Shown: positions 16,432 through 27,600 of the stretch, piece by piece
Numbering within the stretch: the first letter of the stretch is position 1
How the letters are laid out: the number at the start of each line of letters is the position of its first letter
Position numbers and translations under genes: made by a program
Notes under the pieces: model-generated
What the model was told of the DNA's origin: nothing
Databases searched by the model: none
What the model saw: the letters and a program-made list of their open reading frames with translations, nothing else
Assembly (NCBI RefSeq): GCF_024171735.1
Contig: NZ_JAMTCH010000003.1
Span: 112,841 to 176,840, forward strand
Direction: 5' to 3'
DNA from: Prauserella alba
GTDB lineage: Bacteria; Actinomycetota; Actinomycetes; Mycobacteriales; Pseudonocardiaceae
DNA: 64,000 nt

Positions 16432-17325
16432 ATGGACCGGAACGAGTGGCTCGCCGAGCGGTTCGAGGAACATCGGCCGCGGTTACGGGCGGTGGCCTAC
16501 CGCATGCTCGGGTCACTGGCCGAGGCCGAGGACGCCGTCCAGGACGCCTGGCTGCGGCTCAGCCGCGCCGAGACCGGCGACATCGACAACCTCGGCGGGT
16601 GGCTCACCACCGTGGTCGGCCGCGAATGCCTCCACGTGCTGAGGTCGCGTCGCCGCCGGCGCGAAGACCTCGTGGCACCCGTCGGCACACCGCTGCCCGA
16701 CCCGGTCGTCTTCGCCGCCGATGACGACGCCGACCCGGAGCAGCACGCGCTGATCGCCGACTCGGTGAGCCTGGCGTTGCTGGTGGTGCTCGATTCGCTC
16801 GCTCCCGCGGAGCGGCTGGCTTTCGTCCTGCACGACATGTTCGACCTGCCTTTCGACGAGATCGCTCCACTGGTCGGCCGCACCCCCGCGGCGGCCAGGC
16901 AGCTCGCAAGCCGTGCCCGCCGACGTGTGCGCGGCACGGAACCTCCCGCCGCCGACCCGGACCACGGTCGGCAGCGAGAGGTCGTCGACGCGTTCTACGA
17001 CGCTGCGAACTCCGGAGACTTCGGGGCGCTCGTGGAGGTTCTCGACCCGGACGTCGTGTTCCGCGCCGACTACGGCCCCGGCAGGGAGCCCGCGGTGTAC
17101 CGGGGAGCGGCGACCGTGGCCAAGCAGGCGCGGCGCGCCCGGGGTGCCGATCTGCACCGGGTGCTCGTCAACGGCCTGCCGGGGGTCGTCACCTCCCGGC
17201 GCGGCCGCCCCGTGTCGATCATGGCCTTCAGGGTGGTCGAGGGCAGGATCGTGGAGATCCACGGCATCCGCGATTCCGAGCGTGTGCAACGCCTGGCCGG
17301 TCACCTCGTCCGGGCAGGCCGATGA
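16432..17325 (+). CDS. ECF41-like (SigJ-type) RNA polymerase sigma factor with SnoaL-like tail
   Basis: The 297-residue protein has sigma region 2 (RPRLRAVAYRMLGSLAEAEDAVQDAWLRL in residues 15-45) and region 4 (LPFDEIAPLVGRTPAAARQLASRARRRV in residues 140-170). A SnoaL-like NTF2 fold follows at about 180-290. This is the ECF41/SigJ layout, in which the C-terminal domain tunes activity in place of an anti-sigma factor. ECF41 members control adjacent genes. The neighbours here are a divergent MFS exporter and a VOC protein. It is probably a stress- or toxin-responsive regulator, signal unknown. Confidence 0.85.
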   Translation: MDRNEWLAERFEEHRPRLRAVAYRMLGSLAEAEDAVQDAWLRLSRAETGDIDNLGGWLTTVVGRECLHVLRSRRRRREDLVAPVGTPLPDPVVFAADDDADPEQHALIADSVSLALLVVLDSLAPAERLAFVLHDMFDLPFDEIAPLVGRTPAAARQLASRARRRVRGTEPPAADPDHGRQREVVDAFYDAANSGDFGALVEVLDPDVVFRADYGPGREPAVYRGAATVAKQARRARGADLHRVLVNGLPGVVTSRRGRPVSIMAFRVVEGRIVEIHGIRDSERVQRLAGHLVRAGR

Positions 17326-17820
17326 GGCACCCCGGACCGTCGGCCGGAACCACCCGCATCCCACCTACGGCAACTGCCCTCGCCGCTGTCTCGGAGCGAC
17401 GGTCGGGCGATCCGAGGTATCCTTGTCGCCGGGCGACGGCGGCCCGGCTCTGACCCGGACCCGGATCGGCTCGCAATGTGTCCCGGTCTCGAGTGCCCCG
17501 GTCTGACCGGTGCGCACCGGATCGCCTGTTGCACCGCATCGCCGTGTCGCACCGCGTGGAGCCGCACGCGTCGCTGCACCGGGATCGGTGCGCCGTACGG
17601 CCCGGTGCCTTCTCCGGCATTTGGGCCGCTCCGACGTCCCGGACCTCTCCGCCGCTTCCGGTTCCTCTTCGGCCCCCCGGTGGCCGCCCCTGAAACCCGA
17701 GAGCCCTCCCGGCCTGCGCCAACACCGATGTCCGAGGCGGCATCGCACGGATTCCGCCCAACACGAGAAGACACCGCAACACGAGAAGACACCGCAACAG
17801 AGAGGACGGAGAGCCGAACC
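17326..17820. other. Gene-free 495-bp region with an 18-bp tandem repeat
   Basis: Several frames are open but show no family motif and no ribosome binding site. The frame running into the DinB gene from 17476 has atypical Cys- and Pro-rich composition. Just before the DinB gene, an 18-bp unit (ACACGAGAAGACACCGCA) stands twice in tandem at 17761-17778 and 17779-17796, close to where a promoter or leader should lie. Confidence 0.6.
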
Positions 17821-18324
17821 ATGCGTACCCCGCGAGTGACAGCCGGTGCGGAGCGAGAACTCATCGAGAACACGCTCGACCGCAACCGCGAAGCTCTGGT
17901 CGAGACCGCACGCGGGCTGTCGGAGGCCGACGCGCGCCGACGGCTCGTTCCGTCGCTGACGACACCGATCTCACTGATCAAACACGCAGCGGCGGCTGAA
18001 CGCATCTGGTTCCAACGGTTCTGGGAAGGTCTCGTCGAGTCCGAATGCGACGGTTATGCGGCCCGTGACGAGGGAACGTTCGCCGTGGCGGACGGTGAAC
18101 AGTTGGCCGATGTGATCGTCGAGTTCGAGCGCGCGAGTGAGCGCTCACGCGTCATCGCCGGCCGCTTCCGGCTGGACGATACGAGGGAAGTTCCCGGCGA
18201 AGGAACGATCAGTCTGCGGTGGACGCTCCTCGCCATGATCGAAGAGTTCGCGCGCCATGCCGGGCACGGAGACATCCTTCGCGAACAGATCGAGAGGGCG
18301 ACTTCGGACGGTGCAACGCCGTGA
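17821..18324 (+). CDS. DinB-family (DUF664, mycothiol-transferase-like) protein
   Basis: The 167-residue protein fits the DinB four-helix bundle. LIKHAAAAERIWFQR near residue 43 carries the first metal-binding histidine, and EEFARHAGHGDILRE near residue 140 carries the pair H-x-x-H. The N-terminal LSEADARRRLVPS is typical of actinobacterial DUF664 members. Some of these are metal-dependent transferases using mycothiol, the actinobacterial thiol. The substrate is unknown. The ATG at 17821 is the first with family similarity after it. A GGACGGAGAG stretch 7-16 bases upstream could serve as ribosome binding site. Confidence 0.85.
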   Translation: MRTPRVTAGAERELIENTLDRNREALVETARGLSEADARRRLVPSLTTPISLIKHAAAAERIWFQRFWEGLVESECDGYAARDEGTFAVADGEQLADVIVEFERASERSRVIAGRFRLDDTREVPGEGTISLRWTLLAMIEEFARHAGHGDILREQIERATSDGATP

Positions 18325-18414
18325 AGCACCTTGGGAACCGTTGACGTCACCTTACGGACGTTGCGGCGGTTCCGGTTCCCGGGCGGTGTGTGCCGGCGCC
18401 CGGGAACCGGCGGG

Positions 18415-19137
18415 TCAGCCGTGGGTGATCGTGTAGACCCCGAGTTGCGGGTCGCCCGTGGGTGTGAGCGTCAGGCCGTGGGCGGCGACCTCGGTGCGGA
18501 GGCCCGTTTCGTCGACGAGATGCCACGCGTAGCTGACGGCCCGTTCGTCGATCGCGGTGTCGCCGTCGAGCGTGCGGTAGGTCATGAACCAGGTGAGCGT
18601 GCCGTCCCCCGTGGGTTCGGCCCTCGCCCTTCCCTCGTACGTCAGCCGCCCGACCTGCGCCGTCGCCGCAACGGACTCGGGCACCGGCACCGGCTCGGCG
18701 GGCGGCTGGAGGTTCACGACCGCGACCCCGTCATGGTCGAGGCGGGCCGCCAGCAGCGACCACAGCCGGTCGCGTCCGGCCGCGTCGAAGTGACCGAGCA
18801 CGTTCATCGCGATGAGCACCGCGAACCGGCCCGGCAGCGCGACGTCGGGAAACGCGGCCGGTAGCACGGTGACGCGCCGGCGCAGTCGCTCGTCACCGTG
18901 GACGCGTGCCAGCAATGCGGAACGCAGCCCTGCCGAGGGTTCGACGGCGACGACGTCGGCACCGGGCAGTGTCTCGGCGAGCAGCAGCGTGCCGTGCCCG
19001 CTCCCCGCGCCGAGGTCCACGGCCGTCGTGGCGGTGCGCGACGAGAGTGCCTCGGTGAGGACCGGTCGCAACGCCGTCCAGAACGGGGCGATGAGCAGGT
19101 CGATGAACTCGGCGGATTCGGAGTACTCGTCGGTCAT
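18415..19137 (-). CDS. Class I SAM-dependent methyltransferase
   Basis: The 240-residue protein has the Rossmann methyltransferase signature VDLGAGSGHGTLLLAE near residue 40, the acidic motif VVAVEPSAG near 63 and the later AVLIAMNVLGHF near 107. Substrate is not predictable. I chose the ATG at 19137, preceded by GAAGGAG. The open frame upstream to 19218 includes only low-complexity sequence. A Zur-like box lies about 115 bases upstream, so zinc-responsive expression is possible. Confidence 0.82.
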   Translation of the reverse strand: MTDEYSESAEFIDLLIAPFWTALRPVLTEALSSRTATTAVDLGAGSGHGTLLLAETLPGADVVAVEPSAGLRSALLARVHGDERLRRRVTVLPAAFPDVALPGRFAVLIAMNVLGHFDAAGRDRLWSLLAARLDHDGVAVVNLQPPAEPVPVPESVAATAQVGRLTYEGRARAEPTGDGTLTWFMTYRTLDGDTAIDERAVSYAWHLVDETGLRTEVAAHGLTLTPTGDPQLGVYTITHG

Positions 19138-19252
19138 GCGACTCCTTCGGGAGTGACGGACTCCACCAGCGGATCGTGGTGGAGGCGGGGCGGAGACATG
19201 CTCGGAACCCCAGTTCAACGGCGGTGACGCGGCGATTCTGCACTAATAGTAA

Positions 19253-19267
19253 TGATAACCGTTTCCA
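19253..19267. promoter_or_regulatory. Candidate Zur (zinc uptake regulator) box
   Basis: TGATAACCGTTTCCA is an imperfect 15-bp palindrome that resembles actinobacterial Zur boxes (TGAAAATGATTTTCA-like, with TGAnAA and TTnTCA half-sites) in half-sites and spacing. It lies 115 bases upstream of the methyltransferase start and 212 bases before the padR start. Confidence 0.45.
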
Positions 19268-19420
19268 TAAACGCGCCGGCACTGCGCGCGCTTCGTCTCG
19301 GCTCGTCGCTCCGGGGTCGTGTGGCCAGGGGTATCGGGACGCCGAACATCGGCGGACCGCAGTGACCGGCGAAACCGCCGGCGTCGCCGACATCACCCGG
19401 CTTGTGGTCAAGGATGCGAT

Positions 19421-19438
19421 TAGTCAGAAAATTGACTA
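19421..19438. promoter_or_regulatory. Inverted repeat upstream of padR, probable self-operator
   Basis: TAGTCA (19421-19426) and TGACTA (19433-19438) are separated by six A/T-rich bases and end 40 bases before the padR start. PadR regulators commonly bind such palindromes at their own promoter. Confidence 0.5.
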
Positions 19439-19478
19439 TGGTGCCGCGGGGCGGGACACCGACCGGGGAGGATGTGCG

Positions 19479-20048
19479 ATGGCCCTGCGGCATGCGGTGC
19501 TGGCGGCACTGCTGGACGGCGAACACAGCGGATACCAGCTGGCCAAGTCGTTCGACGTCGGTATGGCGAACTTCTGGCACGCGCTGCCGCAGCAGCTATA
19601 CGCGGAGCTGACGAAGCTGGAAGCCGACGGACTCGTGGCGGGCCGTGAGGTCGTCCAGGAGGCGCGGCCGAACAAACGGCTGTTCACGGTCACCGACACA
19701 GGTCTGGCCGAGCTGCGGCGATTCGCCTGCGCCCCGTCGAAACCGTCGTTCATCCGCGACGACCTGCTCGTCAAGGTCGCGGCGGCGGATGCGGTCGACG
19801 CGGCGGAGCTGATCGCCCAGCTCGAGGAACGCGCCACGATCGCGGGTGCGAAGGTCGAACTCTTCGACAAGCTCATGCACAAGATGCGGGGGGAACTCGA
19901 CGAAGCCGACTACCTGGCACGCGGCGCACAGGTCGGCCCCTACCTGACGTGCCTGCGGGGACGGCGGTTCGAGAGTGAGAACCGCGAGTGGTGCACCGAG
20001 GCCGCCTCGGTGCTGCGAGCCAGGGCGGGCGCCGATGTCGCGCAGTGA
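19479..20048 (+). CDS. PadR-family transcriptional regulator
   Basis: The 189-residue protein has the PadR winged helix in residues 1-85 (AVLAALLDGEHSGYQLAKSFDV, then LPQQLYAELTKLEADGLV and the NKRLFTVTDTGLAEL wing). A C-terminal helical dimer region follows. GGGGAGG lies shortly before the ATG at 19479. The hydrolase gene starts inside its last codons, so the two are one operon. The operator at 19421-19438 suggests self-repression. Confidence 0.9.
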   Translation: MALRHAVLAALLDGEHSGYQLAKSFDVGMANFWHALPQQLYAELTKLEADGLVAGREVVQEARPNKRLFTVTDTGLAELRRFACAPSKPSFIRDDLLVKVAAADAVDAAELIAQLEERATIAGAKVELFDKLMHKMRGELDEADYLARGAQVGPYLTCLRGRRFESENREWCTEAASVLRARAGADVAQ

Positions 20049-20850
20049 GGGCGACGTGCCCGCCCGCGGATATCGGCGGTTCGTCGCACTCGGCGACAGT
20101 CAGACCGAGGGACTCAATGACGGCGACGACCGGCACGGCTTCCGGGGCTGGGCCGATCGCCTCGCCGAACGGCTCGCCGCCTCCGAGTCGCAGTTGCGCT
20201 ACGCCAACCTGGCGGTGCGAGGCCGTCGCGCCCACGAGATTCGCGGCGAGCAGCTGACGCCGGCGCTGGCGCTGGCGCCCGACCTCGCCACCGTCATGGC
20301 CGGCGTCAACGACCTGATCCGCCCGCGGTTCGACGCCGATGCGGTCGGCAGTCACGTCGAGCACGTCATCGGGGCGCTCGCCGGCACCGGCGCCACCGTC
20401 GTGACGTTCACCTACCCCGACCCGGGGCTGCGCATGACCGCGGGGCGCCTGCTCACCACCCGCACCCGGGAGTTCAACGAGCGCGTCCGGACGGCTGCGC
20501 GGCAACACGGGGCCGTCGTGGTCGAACTGTCCGCGCACCCCGTCACCTCCGATCCCCGGCTGTGGAGCGGCGATCGCCTGCACCTCAACACGCTCGGCCA
20601 CACGCGCCTGGCCGCCGCCGTCGCCCACGCCCTCGCGCTCCCCGGCAGTGACACCACATGGACCCGCCCCCTCGCGCCGCGGCCCGCACCGGCCGGGTGG
20701 CGCCGCGCCGGAGCCGACCTCAGGTGGACGGCCGAGTTCGTGGGGCCCTGGCTCCTACGGCGCATCCGGGGCCGCTCGTCCGGCGACGGCCGAACGGCGA
20801 AACGTCCCGCACTCGCCCCGATCGACCGTCCACAACGAACCCGAAAGTGA
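20035..20850 (+). CDS. SGNH/GDSL hydrolase
   Basis: The 271-residue protein shows the four SGNH blocks. Block I is FVALGDSQTEG near residue 17 with the nucleophile serine, block II holds the NLAVRGR glycine near 59, block III is MAGVNDLI near 90, and block V is DRLHLNTLGH (Asp and His) near 180. It is a probable esterase or lipase acting on small esters, with no obvious signal peptide. The ATG at 20035 overlaps the end of padR by 14 bases, and a GTG at 20056 is an alternative. FadH follows 6 bases after its stop, so this is a three-gene run. Confidence 0.87.
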   Translation: MSRSEGDVPARGYRRFVALGDSQTEGLNDGDDRHGFRGWADRLAERLAASESQLRYANLAVRGRRAHEIRGEQLTPALALAPDLATVMAGVNDLIRPRFDADAVGSHVEHVIGALAGTGATVVTFTYPDPGLRMTAGRLLTTRTREFNERVRTAARQHGAVVVELSAHPVTSDPRLWSGDRLHLNTLGHTRLAAAVAHALALPGSDTTWTRPLAPRPAPAGWRRAGADLRWTAEFVGPWLLRRIRGRSSGDGRTAKRPALAPIDRPQRTRK

Positions 20851-22884
<2,034 letters not shown>

Positions 22885-23364
22885 CCGCCGAGCGCCGTGA
22901 CTCCGAGCTCGCGGCGGCAGATGGCATCATCCACGCTCAGGTTATCTCCTGTCATTGGTTGACAGAAGTTTCAGCCATGGCTATAAATTCTGGTGAAAGC
23001 AGTGGATGACCCGTAGTCGGCCGGGAGACGGTCTCGGAGTGGTTCACGATGCTGATGACGACGGATCGGCGACACCGGACGGAACCGACCACGACTGTGT
23101 ACGCAGGATCGATGTGGTTACGCGCCGGAGTGGGGACAGTCGCGCAGGGGTGTCGCTCCGTGATTCCGTCCCGCGGCACACGGTCTCCACCGCCGGCGTG
23201 AGTTTCGAAGGGACGGCGGCACTGCGGCCGAGAACCATCGGAACAGGCGGAGTCGGCCGCTGGGTATTTGGAACAACTTTCTTGAGTCCAGTGATAGCAA
23301 TAGTGAGGCCGCCGGTGGAGGTGGCCACGGTGAGTTGTGACGACCGGAGAAGGAGGTAGTGGCC
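22885..23364. other. 480-bp region with an orphan strong promoter before hsp20
   Basis: A near-consensus promoter lies at 22959-22987, and about 370 bases separate its start point from hsp20. A 117-codon frame from the ATG at 23006 fills most of the gap, but its third-base GC is low for this genome, it has no ribosome binding site and no recognisable domain. The stretch is either a long hsp20 leader, a small RNA, or a poorly conserved gene. Confidence 0.5.
22949..22987 (+). promoter_or_regulatory. Near-consensus sigma-70 promoter with operator over the -35
   Basis: TTGACA (22959-22964), a 17-base spacer and TATAAA (22982-22987) form an almost perfect housekeeping promoter, with a start point near 22994. 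The inverted repeat CTGTCA-N5-TGACAG (22949-22954 and 22960-22965) overlaps the -35, so a repressor probably controls it. Confidence 0.75.
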
Positions 23365-23796
23365 ATGTTGATGCGAACCGACCCGTTCCGGGAGTTGGAC
23401 CGGATCTCGCAGCAGTTCTTCGGGCAGAACGGAACCTCGGCGCGTCCGGCTGCGATGCCGATGGATGCGTTCCGTTCGGGCGAGGACTATGTCGTGAAGT
23501 TCGACCTGCCCGGTGTCTCCGCCGACTCGATCGACCTGGACGTGGAGCGCAACGTCCTCACCGTCAAGGCCGAACGCGGCGAGGACTACGGCGACGGCGA
23601 CGAGGTGCAGGTCGCCGAGCGTCCACGTGGGACGTTCTCGCGGCAGTTGTTCCTCGGGGACACGCTCGACGCCGACAAGGTGCAGGCCAGCTACGACGCC
23701 GGGGTGCTGACGCTGCGGATCCCGGTGGCCGAGCAGGCCAAGCCGCGCAAGATCGCCGTCACCGGCGGCGAGGAGCGCAAGGAGATCAACGCCTGA
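23365..23796 (+). CDS. Hsp20/alpha-crystallin-family small heat shock protein
   Basis: The 143-residue chaperone has a short N-terminal arm ([16 protein letters not shown]). The alpha-crystallin domain spans about residues 30-125 ([61 protein letters not shown]), and a conserved I-x-V tail motif (RKIAV) closes it. It binds unfolding proteins without ATP. AGGAGG stands 8 bases before the ATG at 23365. An in-frame GTG at 23359 is too close to that site. A CTTGAGT at 23281-23287 matches one half of an HspR box, but the second half is missing. A J-domain gene follows. Confidence 0.93.
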   Translation: MLMRTDPFRELDRISQQFFGQNGTSARPAAMPMDAFRSGEDYVVKFDLPGVSADSIDLDVERNVLTVKAERGEDYGDGDEVQVAERPRGTFSRQLFLGDTLDADKVQASYDAGVLTLRIPVAEQAKPRKIAVTGGEERKEINA

Positions 23797-23880
23797 GCGC
23801 AGCCGATGCGGCGCTCCGCCGCGGCCCCGCGGCGACGGCCGGTTCGTCGCGGCGGGGCCGCAGTCGTGGAAGAGGTGGGG

Positions 23881-24291
23881 ATGATGGCTGCCGAACGCGG
23901 CGACGACCCGTACGCCCTCCTGGGCATTCCGCCTGGAGCGGATCTACGTGAGATCACCGCGGCCTACCGGCGGCGCGTCCGGCAGCTGCATCCCGACACC
24001 GCGGACGCCGACGACACCGCGGATGCCGACGGTGCCACCGGTAGGTCGAGTGCCGCGGGTGGCGATGCCGACCAGCTGGCCGCCGTCGTGGCGGCCTACG
24101 AGCTGCTGCGGGCCCGTCGCCGACGTGCCGCGTCCGACGCGCGTCGTTCCCGACCTGGCGAGGGCGACCGCGCCCGCCCTGCCACCGGTGACACCGAGGG
24201 CGTAACGCCCATGCCGGTGCGTGTCCACAATGGCCCGCGGTCACGTGCTCCGGATCTGCGAGCGGGCCCGGTCCGCCGCCACCGGGATTGA
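23881..24291 (+). CDS. Small J-domain protein
   Basis: The 136-residue protein begins with a J-domain (DDPYALLGIPPGADLREITAAYRRRVRQLHPD). It includes the diagnostic HPD motif near residue 38, a spacer enriched in Asp/Ala/Thr, then helix IV-like AVVAAYELLRA. The basic tail has no zinc or substrate-binding domain, so it is a type III (DnaJ C-like) co-chaperone expected to stimulate an Hsp70. It follows hsp20 after 84 bases. I chose the ATG at 23881 because of the GAGGTGGGG just before it. Upstream in-frame starts to 23806 give only Arg/Ala-rich sequence. Confidence 0.75.
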   Translation: MMAAERGDDPYALLGIPPGADLREITAAYRRRVRQLHPDTADADDTADADGATGRSSAAGGDADQLAAVVAAYELLRARRRRAASDARRSRPGEGDRARPATGDTEGVTPMPVRVHNGPRSRAPDLRAGPVRRHRD

Positions 24292-24341
24292 CCGTGAGGA
24301 CGTCGCTGGGTGGCAACTTCCCAGTCCAGGCGTACGAGTGG

Positions 24342-24381
24342 CATCGGCATAGCTGCCGGTCGGCCGGCAGCTATGCCGATG
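24342..24381. terminator. Perfect 18-bp hairpin downstream of the J-domain gene
   Basis: CATCGGCATAGCTGCCGG (24342-24359) is followed by the loop TCGG and its exact complement (24364-24381). It begins 50 bases after the J-domain stop and could be a terminator, though no T-run follows. Confidence 0.65.
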
Positions 24382-24579
24382 ACCGCTGGACGATGCGCTC
24401 GATTCCTCGTGGACACGTCCTAGACCTGCGGAAATGCGCTGCGCCGGGGCCCGTGCACGACTGTCGCTCTCCCCTGGTCACTCCGAAGATGCGACCTCGT
24501 CACTGAGTTGTGATGCCGATTGGGCGCTCACGCCGTTACGCCGGGGATGTTCTCGACGAAGGTGTAGTGGGCGTATCCC

Positions 24580-24607
24580 TTGGGCGCGGCCCTTCGCGCA
24601 ATAGTGT
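24580..24607 (+). promoter_or_regulatory. Weak candidate promoter for drmD
   Basis: TTGGGC (24580-24585) and TAGTGT (24602-24607) are 16 bases apart and would give a leader of about 73 bases. The match to consensus is modest. Confidence 0.3.
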
Positions 24608-24686
24608 GCGTGGCCCGTACGTAATAGCGTCACGGTCAAGGCGAGCGCTGCCGAGTGGTATGCGTACGGAGAGCGAGGGGCGATAC

Positions 24687-27600
24687 ATGGCGGACGGAGC
24701 CACGGCCGAACTCACGACGGGGGCATTGGTCGCAGTACGCGGGCATAAGTGGATCGTCAGCGACATCGACGCCGCTGCGGGCAACACACTGGTGTCGCTG
24801 CAGAGTGTCGAGGACGGCCGCTTCGGCGACACGCTGGAGGTGATCTGGGAGGTCGAGCCGGGCAGGCAAGTTTTGCCGAGCGGCTCGCTGCCGGACGTCA
24901 CCGAGCAGGGCTTCGACCCGCCCGAGCAGCTCGCCGCGTTCCTGGACGCGGTGCGCTGGTCCGCGGTCACCTCGGCCGACACGCAGACTCTTCAGGCGCC
25001 CTACCGCTCGGGCGTGGCCATCGAGGACTACCAGCTGGAACCGCTGGCACGCGCGGTCGGCGCGCCCCGCGTGAACCTGCTGCTGGCCGACGACGTGGGT
25101 CTCGGCAAGACCATCGAAGCCGGGCTCGTCGCGCAGGAGCTGCTGCTGCGGCATCGCACCCAGCGCATCATGATCGTTGCTCCGGCGGGACTGACCACCA
25201 AGTGGCAGGACGAGATGGCCGAGAAGTTCGGCCTGGACTTCACGATCATCGACTCGGAGCGCTGTGCCCAGGTGCGGCGCGAGTACGGCAGCGCGGCGAA
25301 CCCGTTCAACGTCTACCCGCTGACAATCGTCAGCCTGCCGTGGCTGCGAGGCGCCAAGGCGCAGCGTCTGCTGGACGAGGTGCTGCCCGCCGAAGGGCCT
25401 TCCTACCCGCGCACCTTCGACCTGCTGATCCTCGACGAGGCGCACCACGTTGCCCCGGCTGCTCCGAAGCAGGTGTACGCGGTGGATTCGCAGCAGACGA
25501 AGCTGATCCGCAAGCTCGCACCGCATTTCACGCACCGGCTGTTCGCCTCGGCCACGCCGCACAACGGGTACCAGGCCTCGTTCACCGCGCTGCTCGAAAT
25601 TCTGGATGACCAGCGGTTCGCCCGCGGCGTCAACGCGGACGAGACGGCCGTGGCCGAGACTGTGGTGCGCAGGCTCAAGCGCGACATCACCGACGCCGAT
25701 GGCAACCCGCGCTTCACGCAACGCGATGCCCAGGCGATCCCGGTCGAGTATCCGGAGTCCGAGCGCGAGATCCACGACCTGCTCACCCGGTTCGCCGAGC
25801 AGCGCCGGAAGAAGCTCACCACCCGGCGCGGGCACAAGGCCACCGACCTGGTGACGCTGTTGTTGAAAAAACGCATGTTCTCCAGCCCGGCGGCGCTGAA
25901 ACACACCATCGAGGTCTACCTGGAGACGCTGAAGAGCAAGAGCGCTGCGCCCGTTGCGAGCGGGGACGACATCCCGGAGTGGATGGAGGACTTCTTCGAC
26001 GATCTCGCGTCCTACGACGACGACCGCATGGCCGAGGCCGAGGACGATGCGCTCGGCCGCACTCGCCCCATGCAGCCGGACGCGGACGACGACGAGACGT
26101 CACTGCTCAACCGGATGCGCGACTGGGCGCTCGCGCACGAGGCGCAGCCGGATGCCAAGGCTCGCAAGCTGCTCGACCACCTCGTCGCCATCTGCCGTCC
26201 TGACGGGAAGTGGACGAACGAGCGGGTCGTCGTGTTCACCGAGTATCGGGACACGCAGCTGTGGCTGGCCGGGCTGCTGCGCCAGGAAGGCCTCGCCGGC
26301 GACCGCCTGGCTGAACTGCACGGCGGTATCGGCACGGACGAGCGCGAGCAGCTGCGCCTGGCGTTCCAGAAGCCGCCGGAGGAGCATCCGGTGCGTATCC
26401 TGCTCGCCACCGACGCCGCGAGCGAGGGCATCGACCTGCAGCGGTACTGCCACCGGCTCGTGAACTACGACATCCCGTTCAACCCGAACAAGCTCGAACA
26501 GCGCATCGGCCGCATCGACCGGTACGGCCAGGAGGAGACCCCGGAGATCCGGCATTTCGTCGGTACCGGCTGGGACGCGCCGGTCGGCACGTACGAGGCC
26601 GACCTGGAGTTCCTGTCCCGGGTGGCGAAGAAGGTTTCGAAGATGGAGGCTGACCTCGGATCGGTCAACGCGGTGCTCTCCGACGCCGTGCAGCGCCGGA
26701 TGCTCGGCGAGTCGCTGAAGGTGGACGTGGATTCCGCGGGGCGGGACAAGCAGCGCGTCGCCGCTGAGTCGAACGTGCGCGACCAGGTGCGCAGGCTGCG
26801 AGCGAAGCTCGAGGAGACCGTCGGTGAACTCGGTATCACGCCCGGCAGGGTGAAGCGCGTGGTGGACACCGCGCTGAACCTGGCCAACCAGCAGCCGTTG
26901 CGCGAGCACCGCGACGAGAAGCACCTCGCCGAGGGGCTGTACGACGTGCCGACGATGACCGGCTCGTGGGTGCGCGCCACCGAGGGTTTGATCGAGAAGT
27001 TCCAGGGCACCGGCGAGGACGGGAAACGCGCGCGGGACGCGCAGCCGCGCCAGTTGCCGGTCACGTTCGACCAGGAGGTGGCGCGGGGCCGCGACGACGT
27101 CGTGCTGGCGCATCTGAATCATCCGCTGGTCGCGATGTCCACGCGGTTGTTGCGGACCGCCGTGTCCAATGAGGACGTCGGGTTGCACCGTGCGACGGCT
27201 GTGGTCAGCGACGACCCGGAGCTGGAGGACGTGCTGGTCGGCGCGTATTCGCGGTATGTCCTGGTCGGTGCCGACGGCGTCCGGCTGCACGAGGAAGTGC
27301 TTTACGCGGGCGGCTGGGCTCCGGAGAACGGCCGTTTCCGCAGGCTGGAGAACCTGGGCCGGCTGGGCGGGATGCTCGGCCGCGCGCTCGATTCGGGCAC
27401 GCCGGCGTCCGAGCCGGTTCGCAGGCGGCTGGCCGCGCGCTGGCCACGCGTGTCGGACGGTCTGGTGAACACGCTGGACTGGCGCAGCAACACTAAGTGG
27501 GAGCAGCTGTCCCGCAGGCTCGCTCAGCGCGAGAAGGAGGAACGCACCCGCATCACGCAGGTGATCGACCAGTTCTCCGCGACGCTGAGTGCGAAGCTGA

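Larger units (their letters stand above)
19138..19478. other. Divergent regulatory region, methyltransferase to PadR gene
   Basis: This 341-bp stretch holds no supported gene. It contains a Zur-like palindrome (19253-19267) nearer the methyltransferase and an inverted repeat (19421-19438) nearer the padR gene. The AT-rich island around 19245-19275 stands out against the GC-rich background and suits a promoter. Confidence 0.6.
24292..24686. other. Left boundary region of the defence island
   Basis: These 395 bases have no supported gene. They hold the perfect hairpin at 24342-24381 and a weak candidate promoter for drmD at 24580-24607. The frame open from 24510 into drmD lacks family similarity before residue 60. 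Confidence 0.6.

Noticed and set aside
23281-23304. HspR (HAIR) operator upstream of hsp20
   Set aside because: One half-site CTTGAGT is perfect, but the partner half-site matches at only about 3 of 7 positions.
23006-23359. 117-codon frame downstream of the orphan promoter
   Set aside because: It has no ribosome binding site, a low third-position GC for this genome and no domain. I kept it as a possibility under the leader region and did not call it a gene.
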